DNA of 6,284 nt from JBGTBD01 sp041749475 (GTDB lineage: Bacteria; Pseudomonadota; Alphaproteobacteria; Rickettsiales; UBA998): contig JBGTBD010000009.1 of assembly GCA_041749475.1 (NCBI GenBank), forward strand, positions 1 to 6,284, written 5' to 3'. Positions 1 through 5,388 of this stretch are shown piece by piece. The notes beneath the pieces were generated by a model. That model had not been told where the DNA came from. It ran no database searches and saw only the letters and a list, made by a program, of their open reading frames with translations. Made by a program: the position numbers and the translations under genes. Numbering within the stretch: position 1 is the stretch's first letter; each line of letters starts with the position of its first letter.

Positions 1-45
1 GTTCGCATCCTGGCCTTTTTTCTGCACAAACCCGATATAGCGTAA
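1..45 (+). CDS. virB3: VirB3-like T4SS inner-membrane protein, C-terminal end only (partial)
   Basis: Frame 1 is open from the window edge and reads VRILAFFLHKPDIA before a TAA at 43-45. Only 14 residues are visible, so the call rests mainly on position: virB3 lies directly upstream of virB4 in VirB-type T4SS operons and ends a few bases before it. A VRIL-type stretch near the C-terminus is compatible with VirB3 proteins, small inner-membrane proteins that work together with VirB4 and are sometimes fused to it. The stop is 11 bases before the virB4 start, so the two genes are probably co-transcribed. Seen: an open frame and a stop. Inferred: identity. It could be the tail of another short gene. 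Confidence 0.55.
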   Translation, partial: VRILAFFLHKPDIA

Positions 46-56
46 TGTGATGTGGA

Positions 57-2420
57 ATGCTCAAGCTCTGGAGATCACGGCAAGATGATTTAGAGACCTA
101 CCGTGACATCACGGATGATGTCGAAGAATCCGAGTTCGTGCCCTTCGCCTGCCACTTCAATCCCAATACCCTCCTCACCAAGAACGGTGAATTATTACAG
201 ACCATCAAGATCACCGGCATCGCCCGTGATACGCTCGGAAGTCAGGAACACGACCTGCGCAACCTCATCCGAAAGGCCGTGCGCGACCACATTCCCTCCA
301 GCGCCTACGCCTTATGGTTCCACACCATCCGCCGCAAACGCAATCTTTCCGCCAAGGGAAGCCATGCATCCGCATTCGCGCGGGATTTAAACGCCGCGTG
401 GGAAGATAAAAATCATTTCCATCACCAATATACCAATGAGGTCTACCTCACCATCGTCCGCGAAGGGCAGGACGCACCGCTCTTCAAAAAGGAACATGCG
501 ACCCATGCCATCCTTCCGAACGTAGACCTGCGCTGGCGGAATTCTTACCTCGACGACACTTACCAGGAACTGGACGCGGTAGCCGGTAATATCTGTGAGG
601 CGCTACACAGTCTCGGGGCGGAGCGCATCGGCATCTACGAAGAAAATGGAATCTATTATTCCGAACTACTGGAGTTTCTCGAGAAACTGACCAACCTGAT
701 GGATCGCAAGATGCCCGTTCCCGAGGAAGATCTTTCCAGCTATCTCACCAGCGGCGAGATCACCTTCGGATTCAATGCGATGGAGGTGCGCGTCGGCAAT
801 AAGCGCCGCTTCTCCTCCATCGTCAGCCTCAAGGAATATAAAGAGATTTCTCTGGGCGCGATCGATTCGTTCCTGCAGTCGCCGATGGAGTTCATCGTGA
901 CGCAGTGCGTGGACTTCATCAATCCGGATATCGCGCTCAAGCAGTACCTCCAGCAAAAAGCGGTCACCCGGTTTGCGGAGGATTCCAACACCCTGTCGCG
1001 CATATCCGAATTGGACGCCATTCTGGAAAGCAATCGCAATAGTCCGATCGATTTCGGACAGCAACAGCTTTCCATCTTCCTCATCGGCGATTCGCTCAAG
1101 CAGGTTGAACTCCAGACCAAGATGACCATCGATTACTTCAAGCGGTGCGGGCTGGTCGCCATCCGCGAGGATCTTTATTTCGAGAAATGCTACTGGGCGC
1201 AGCTGCCGGGGAATTTCGAGTTCATCGCCCGGCTTCAGCCAACCTATACCCAGCATACAGCCGGGTTCGCCAACCTGCATAATTTCCCGATGGGGAATGA
1301 GGAGGGCTCTCTCTGGGGCCCGCCGGTGACCACGTTCCACACCGCGAACGGAACACCCTACTTCTTCAATTTCCATGACCAGCAGAACGGCCATACATGG
1401 CTTATCGGCAAGGAAGGAACGGGGAAGACCGTGCTCGGCAACTTTCTGATGACGCAGGCCACCAAGTTCCAGCCACAGATATTCTGTCTGGATACAGACG
1501 GACGCTCGCGCATGGTGATGGAAAAGCTGGACGCGGAGATGCATGATGTTGCGCGTGACGGCATCAACCCCTTCTCCCTCACCATGAGCCCCGCCAACAA
1601 GCAGTTCCTCTGCCGTTGGCTGAGCGTACTGGCCCGCATCACGGGCAAGCGAATTGACGATGCAGTGAAACCGATCATCGAACGCGCGGTAGAGCATGTG
1701 TTGATGCTGCCGGTGGAACAACGCCATTTCGCTTCCTTCATCGAGACATTCACCCTGCTCTCCCCTGAATCGCAAAGCCTGTTCGCGGAATGGATGCCGG
1801 GCGGCGTCCACGGCACATGTTTCGCGGCCCGGACGCAGGCCCTTCCTATGCGTTCGCCGCTTCAGTATTTCGCGCTATCCGCCCTCATGCAGTCGCCGAA
1901 TGTACGCATCCCCACCGTATCGCTGTTGCTGTATTTGATTGAAGGACAACTGAACGGAAAAGCCAGCATTCTCTATTTCGGCGATTCGCTGAATCTCCTC
2001 AACAATACCCATGTCTCGATGAATTTCCCAGGATGGCTCGCGCAATTGAGCGAACGCAACGCGGTCGCCTTCTTCCTGACCGATCCGGATAGTAATATGG
2101 AGTATGCGGAAGTGCAGAAACAGCTCGTCCCGAGCTTCGCCACGCAGATTTATATGCCGGACACAGATCCTTCGGAAATATACGAAGAGGTATACGGGCT
2201 GAATGACGACGACGTAAGCTATCTCAGCATCATGGAATCCGGCGAGCGGCATTTCCTGATCAAGCAGCGTGCGGGGAGCATTGTCGCGGAATTGAACATG
2301 GAGGGCATGGAGGAATTCGTGACTGTACTCTCAGGCAAGGAACCGTTCGTCGCCCCGTTGAGCGTGATGACAGATGCAGGTGGGCTGCAAGAAACAGAAT
2401 ATGATGAGATTTCGGTTTAA
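57..2420 (+). CDS. virB4: VirB4 family T4SS ATPase with atypical ATPase motifs
   Basis: This 787-residue protein has the normal length for VirB4, the cytoplasmic, inner-membrane-associated ATPase that drives pilus/channel assembly and substrate transfer in T4SS. An N-terminal CagE/TrbE/VirB-type region covers about residues 1-410 and a RecA-like ATPase domain about 420-760. Walker A is clear at 451-458 (GKEGTGKT, bases 1407-1430). The C-terminal part also fits the family: ATQIYMPDT near 695-703, RHFLIKQ near 731-737 and VTVLSGKE at the end of the domain. Oddly, the Walker B position reads ILYFGDS (638-644) instead of hydrophobic-DE, the usual ATQS-like motif reads FLTDPDS (673-679), and the usual hRiE arginine before Walker B is replaced (LLYLIEG, 624-630). 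The frame is uninterrupted, so this is not a decayed gene. The start at 57 is the first ATG after an in-frame TGA at 48-50; its Shine-Dalgarno is poor. The 3' end overlaps virB6. Family assignment is firm; catalytic competence is doubtful. Confidence 0.95.
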   Translation: MLKLWRSRQDDLETYRDITDDVEESEFVPFACHFNPNTLLTKNGELLQTIKITGIARDTLGSQEHDLRNLIRKAVRDHIPSSAYALWFHTIRRKRNLSAKGSHASAFARDLNAAWEDKNHFHHQYTNEVYLTIVREGQDAPLFKKEHATHAILPNVDLRWRNSYLDDTYQELDAVAGNICEALHSLGAERIGIYEENGIYYSELLEFLEKLTNLMDRKMPVPEEDLSSYLTSGEITFGFNAMEVRVGNKRRFSSIVSLKEYKEISLGAIDSFLQSPMEFIVTQCVDFINPDIALKQYLQQKAVTRFAEDSNTLSRISELDAILESNRNSPIDFGQQQLSIFLIGDSLKQVELQTKMTIDYFKRCGLVAIREDLYFEKCYWAQLPGNFEFIARLQPTYTQHTAGFANLHNFPMGNEEGSLWGPPVTTFHTANGTPYFFNFHDQQNGHTWLIGKEGTGKTVLGNFLMTQATKFQPQIFCLDTDGRSRMVMEKLDAEMHDVARDGINPFSLTMSPANKQFLCRWLSVLARITGKRIDDAVKPIIERAVEHVLMLPVEQRHFASFIETFTLLSPESQSLFAEWMPGGVHGTCFAARTQALPMRSPLQYFALSALMQSPNVRIPTVSLLLYLIEGQLNGKASILYFGDSLNLLNNTHVSMNFPGWLAQLSERNAVAFFLTDPDSNMEYAEVQKQLVPSFATQIYMPDTDPSEIYEEVYGLNDDDVSYLSIMESGERHFLIKQRAGSIVAELNMEGMEEFVTVLSGKEPFVAPLSVMTDAGGLQETEYDEISV

Positions 2421-3831
2421 ATTACGGTTCGTAATCCTGTTGGTGCTGGCGAGTATTTTGCCCGTAAGCGTCGCCGACAGCGTGTCCGCCGCCCCGAAAT
2501 CCATCGACTTCGCCCAGTTCGGTACGGATTTCTACTGCGTAGGCCTTACCGTAGGAGGCGGCAACCTGTTCAACACCACCACCGATACCTGCGACCCCGA
2601 TGGGACGCTGAACCTGTTCAGCTATTCCGTCTGCATGTTCGAGAACATCATCGACGACATCATGGGCAATCTCTATTGCGGGATGATCTATGCGCTGGAA
2701 TGGCCATTCATGATCATGCTGGTGCTTTTCACTGCGGTTTTCGGAGCGGCGATTCTTACCGGTATCGTTCCGCTCAATGCAGCACAGGCCTCGGTGTTCA
2801 TCTTCAAATTCGCGCTTGTTTCCGTTTTTGTCCTCGATTCCTCGATGACGATCTCCATCCTCTATCAGGGGCTGATGGGGTTCGTGCAGCAGAGCGTGAC
2901 CATCATTCTGGAGGCCTTCGGACTCACGGTCAGCGGCGATGACACGGCCACCAGCATTCTCAGGATGATGGACGGGCTACTGGCACAGTTCATCAGCGCG
3001 AATACGGTGGGAGTGGGTGACACCGCAAACGTCTGCTCCTATCAGATGGTTGCCCTATTCACGACACTTGTCGTCGCCGTGCCCGGCATCAGCGCCCTGA
3101 TTCTCGCCACCGCCCTGCAATTCCTGATGGTGTTCTTCAAGACCATCATCGGGTATCTCGTCGCCATCGCCGGCATCATGTTCCTGATGACGCTCGCACC
3201 CCTCTTCCTCAGTTTCGCGCTATTCAAGACGACCCAGGAATTTTTTGTGCAATGGCTGCAATCACTCATCTCGTTCGCCATCCAGATATTCGTGGTCTTC
3301 GCGATGATCGGAGTCGTCATGTCGCTCAATATCGGGGAGCAACTGGATAATCTGTACCAGATCGCCACACCTGATACGCAGGTCGTGGATAAATACCCTA
3401 TCCGCTATTTCTACGAGAATAAATGCACCATCTGCCAGGGCCATGTGGAGCAGCGCGGGCCGGACATGATTTTTGTATGCGATCTCGATGCCGATGGGAA
3501 TAAAGTTCCTGTCAAACCACAAAGCTTAACGGAGACTCCCGGCTTCATGACCTTCGTGATGTTGACGTTGGGCAAAATATTCTTCCTCGCCTTCGTCGCA
3601 GAGACAGGACTAGGCGCGGCCCCTGCTATCGCCCGGGCGCTGGCGGGAAGCCCGTATGCGCTCGCCATAGCCAATCCCGCGGCGACAAAAGAAAATATTG
3701 AGTATAGCAAGGAAAATGAGCTGCGTACCCTGAACTCCGCCAATCCCAAAACAGGTGGGATGGAGGGTGGCGGATTGATCAGAGGTCGCAGCAAACTTGC
3801 CGACCTGAAGAACCCCAATTTCCCGTCTTGA
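2401..3831 (+). CDS. virB6: VirB6/TrbL family T4SS polytopic inner-membrane protein
   Basis: From ATG 2401 this is a 476-residue protein, longer than the roughly 300-residue Agrobacterium VirB6 and shorter than most rickettsial VirB6 proteins. VirB6 forms part of the inner-membrane translocation channel. A signal-peptide-like start (basic 3-9, hydrophobic 10-24, possible cleavage after SVSAA at 31) is followed by an extracytoplasmic-looking segment with four cysteines (46, 64, 78, 93). Hydrophobic segments lie near 100-121, 131-150, 217-245, 249-274, 288-308 and 381-401. The stretch LFKTTQEFFVQWLQSL (274-289), with Trp 285, is the family hallmark between membrane segments. A loop at 310-380 holds C342, C345, H348 and C360. 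The tail (from about 430) is Gly- and Lys-rich. The start overlaps virB4 by 20 bases. ATG 2404 gives the same protein less one residue, and ATG 2374 would add nine polar residues before the signal-like region, which is less attractive. No strong Shine-Dalgarno precedes any of these; translational coupling to virB4 is likely. Confidence 0.9.
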   Translation: MMRFRFKLRFVILLVLASILPVSVADSVSAAPKSIDFAQFGTDFYCVGLTVGGGNLFNTTTDTCDPDGTLNLFSYSVCMFENIIDDIMGNLYCGMIYALEWPFMIMLVLFTAVFGAAILTGIVPLNAAQASVFIFKFALVSVFVLDSSMTISILYQGLMGFVQQSVTIILEAFGLTVSGDDTATSILRMMDGLLAQFISANTVGVGDTANVCSYQMVALFTTLVVAVPGISALILATALQFLMVFFKTIIGYLVAIAGIMFLMTLAPLFLSFALFKTTQEFFVQWLQSLISFAIQIFVVFAMIGVVMSLNIGEQLDNLYQIATPDTQVVDKYPIRYFYENKCTICQGHVEQRGPDMIFVCDLDADGNKVPVKPQSLTETPGFMTFVMLTLGKIFFLAFVAETGLGAAPAIARALAGSPYALAIANPAATKENIEYSKENELRTLNSANPKTGGMEGGGLIRGRSKLADLKNPNFPS

Positions 3832-3838
3832 CCCTCTC

Positions 3839-3856
3839 GGTGGGATAATTCCCACT
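3839..3856 (+). other. Small stem-loop just after virB6
   Basis: Eight bases after the virB6 stop, TGGGA (3841-3845) pairs with TCCCA (3850-3854) around a TAAT loop. One more G-C and one G-U pair extend the stem to seven. No T-run follows, so it does not look like an intrinsic terminator. It may be a 3' mRNA stabiliser or an attenuating element between virB6 and virB8, or chance. Confidence 0.35.
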
Positions 3857-3871
3857 ACCCATAGGTTAATG

Positions 3872-3900
3872 TTGATATAACGAAGACATATCTATATCTT
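3872..3900 (+). promoter_or_regulatory. Possible distal promoter for virB8 (TTGATA-17-TATCTT)
   Basis: TTGATA at 3872-3877 matches five of six bases of the -35 consensus, and TATCTT at 3895-3900 matches four of six of the -10, with a 17-base spacer. It lies in the AT-rich gap between virB6 and virB8. Transcription from here would give a leader of about 35 bases before virB8. AT-rich DNA yields such matches easily, and the next candidate downstream has the better -10. Confidence 0.25.
3883..3900 (+). promoter_or_regulatory. 18-bp near-palindrome, candidate operator
   Basis: AAGACATA (3883-3890), a TC centre, and TATATCTT (3893-3900) form an inverted repeat with seven of eight paired positions; the exception is C3887 opposite A3896. 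It overlaps the -10 of the distal promoter candidate and ends three bases before the -35 of the proximal one. That is a plausible place for a dimeric regulator to bind, as repressor or activator respectively. No regulator gene is in the window, and chance in AT-rich DNA is not excluded. Confidence 0.3.
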
Positions 3901-3903
3901 GTG

Positions 3904-3933
3904 TTGAAGTTGTATTTTTTTACACACTATAGT
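3904..3933 (+). promoter_or_regulatory. Possible proximal promoter for virB8 (TTGAAG-18-TATAGT)
   Basis: TTGAAG (3904-3909) matches four of six -35 bases and TATAGT (3928-3933) five of six -10 bases, with an 18-base spacer that includes a run of seven T. The -10 ends eight bases before the virB8 ATG at 3942, so initiation six to eight bases downstream would start the transcript at or next to the ATG. No Shine-Dalgarno is visible before virB8, which fits a leaderless or near-leaderless mRNA. The prediction is by eye only. Confidence 0.4.
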
Positions 3934-3941
3934 TCGGTATC

Positions 3942-4637
3942 ATGCTCAAACTCAAAAAGAACGCTGCAGACAAGCCTACGACCAAGAACTGGTATATCGA
4001 CAAATATCAGCGCATTCTGGTTCAGCGTAATATCCTTGCGCTGTTTACGCTCTTCAGCATGGTCGGCACCCTTATCGCCGTCATTACCGTAAATAATCTC
4101 GCGCCGCTCAAATCGGTGGAACCGTTCGTCATTCAGATCGACGAAAAGACCGGCCTCACGGAAGTGGTCGAGCCGATTTCACGCAAGGCGCTCATCTCCG
4201 CCAACGAGGTGATGGATAATTATTTTATCTGGCAGTATGTCCGCGCGCGTGAGACGTATGACATCCCGGATTACCGCCGCAACGTTAGTATTACGCAGTT
4301 GATGAGCCACTCGAAAGTCTATAGCGAGTTCCTCGCCGGAATCTCGGCCAATAATCCGCAAAGCCCGGTGGCACGCCTCGGCGAACAGGGTAAACGCGTG
4401 GTGGAGAATCCTGTCATCACTTATCTCTCCAGCCGCACCGGGGCGCGCGTCGCGCAGGTTCGTTTCCAGGTGTCCGAAAGCCAGCGGGGCACGAAGCCCA
4501 TCACTTACCAGAAGATGGCGACACTGGAATTCACCTATACTGAAATTAAACTGAGTCGTGAGCAACGGTTTGTGAACCCTCTCGGGTTCCAGGTGCTCAG
4601 CTATCGGCTCGACGATGTAACAGGGCAGGGCTCATGA
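3942..4637 (+). CDS. virB8: VirB8 T4SS inner-membrane assembly protein
   Basis: The 231-residue product has the usual VirB8 length and architecture: a short cytoplasmic N-terminus with NWYIDKYQRILVQRN (16-30), one membrane helix at about 31-51, then a periplasmic NTF2-like domain. Family landmarks include the LAPLKSVEPFVIQIDEKTG stretch (53-71) directly after the membrane and NPLGFQVLSYRLDD (212-225) at the end of the fold. VirB8 dimerises in the periplasm and links the inner-membrane complex to VirB9/VirB10 during assembly. The N-terminal motif block closely resembles the rvh-type VirB8 of Rickettsiales, as I recall those sequences. The start at 3942 is the ATG nearest the conserved N-terminus; bases 3931-3941 carry no Shine-Dalgarno, unlike the virB9 start. 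A 110-bp gap separates it from virB6, so it may head its own transcript with virB9 and virB10. The stop overlaps the virB9 start (ATGA). No oddities are visible in the coding sequence. Confidence 0.95.
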   Translation: MLKLKKNAADKPTTKNWYIDKYQRILVQRNILALFTLFSMVGTLIAVITVNNLAPLKSVEPFVIQIDEKTGLTEVVEPISRKALISANEVMDNYFIWQYVRARETYDIPDYRRNVSITQLMSHSKVYSEFLAGISANNPQSPVARLGEQGKRVVENPVITYLSSRTGARVAQVRFQVSESQRGTKPITYQKMATLEFTYTEIKLSREQRFVNPLGFQVLSYRLDDVTGQGS

Positions 4638-5383
4638 TCCACACCAGACACTTTATCGCAGTCGTCCTTGCGCTCTTTTCGGCGTTTGTCATGGTGACGC
4701 CTGGCTACTCACAACAGCCCATTGTCACTGATAGCCGCATCAAGACGCTGGTATTCAATGAAAATGATGTGTATTCCGTCGTCACCCATTACGGGTATCA
4801 GACCAATATTGAATTCGCCAAGAATGAAGAAGTCCTGACCATCTCACTGGGTGACCGCATTGCCTGGCAGGTCATCCCGCATGACCGCCGTCTATTCATT
4901 CGCGCGATGGAGAACGGGGTGCGGACCAATATGACCGTCATCACCAACAAGCGCGCCTATCAGTTCGACCTGCAATCGACGGACGGGAAGCAGACTTCCG
5001 TGACGCCGGAGATTGCCTATGTCATCCGCTTTTATTACCCCGATGAGCAGCCCGCGTACCGTCCGGTGGAAAGCGCGGAGTTCTCCGGCGCGATGCAACA
5101 GGCGGCACAGCCCACCTCGGGCGGCATGAACTTCAATTATACGTTCACGGGGCCCGATACGCTCGCGCCGCTGAAGATTTTCGATAACGGAAAGATGACG
5201 TTTTTCAAGCTGTCCGCCCAGTCCATTGAACCTTCCTTCTTCGCGGTGTCACCGCAAGGGGAGGAGAAGCCGCTGGTCGCCTCGCGTACGTCTTCAGGTT
5301 ATTATGTCATTACCGGCGTCGCACAGAAATTCCTTGTGCGGTATGGCAAGGACATCGTGTGTATTTATAATGAGCAGCGCTGA
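4634..5383 (+). CDS. virB9: VirB9/CagX family T4SS outer-membrane core protein
   Basis: The 249-residue VirB9 begins with a signal peptide: basic start, hydrophobic 8-22, likely cleavage after GYS at 26 before QQP. The N-terminal CagX-type domain covers about 33-137, including NMTVITNKRAYQFDL (99-113), a typical VirB9 block. A polar linker runs to about 164. The C-terminal beta-sandwich spans about 165-247, with APLKIFDNGKMTFFKL (178-193) and SGYYVITGVAQKFLVRYG (221-238). VirB9 pairs with VirB10 and, usually, the lipoprotein VirB7 to form the ring-shaped core complex spanning periplasm and outer membrane. The only cysteine is C243, seven residues from the end. The ATG overlaps the virB8 stop by four bases (ATGA), and AGGG at 4622-4625 lies eight bases upstream as a plausible Shine-Dalgarno, so the two genes are translationally coupled. 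The length is normal for compact VirB9 proteins. Confidence 0.95.
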   Translation: MIHTRHFIAVVLALFSAFVMVTPGYSQQPIVTDSRIKTLVFNENDVYSVVTHYGYQTNIEFAKNEEVLTISLGDRIAWQVIPHDRRLFIRAMENGVRTNMTVITNKRAYQFDLQSTDGKQTSVTPEIAYVIRFYYPDEQPAYRPVESAEFSGAMQQAAQPTSGGMNFNYTFTGPDTLAPLKIFDNGKMTFFKLSAQSIEPSFFAVSPQGEEKPLVASRTSSGYYVITGVAQKFLVRYGKDIVCIYNEQR

Positions 5384-5388
5384 GACGT

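Noticed and set aside
666..1811. A 381-codon open frame on the minus strand inside virB4.
   Set aside because: It lies fully opposite a well-supported VirB4 frame with recognisable motifs. Its product shows no domain and has the His/Arg/Leu-heavy look of an antisense shadow.
3911..3924. TGTA-TTTTTT-TACA with a run of seven T, considered as a terminator.
   Set aside because: The stem has only four A/T-rich pairs and the T-run is in the loop, not after the stem. It is better explained as the AT-rich spacer of a promoter.
3901..4092. A 63-codon plus-strand frame starting GTG/TTG at 3901 with a lipobox-like SVSC near residue 15, considered as a missing VirB7.
   Set aside because: Most of it overlaps virB8 out of frame, the hydrophobic region before the cysteine is too short and contains Thr/His, and the downstream residues are a shadow of the VirB8 coding sequence.
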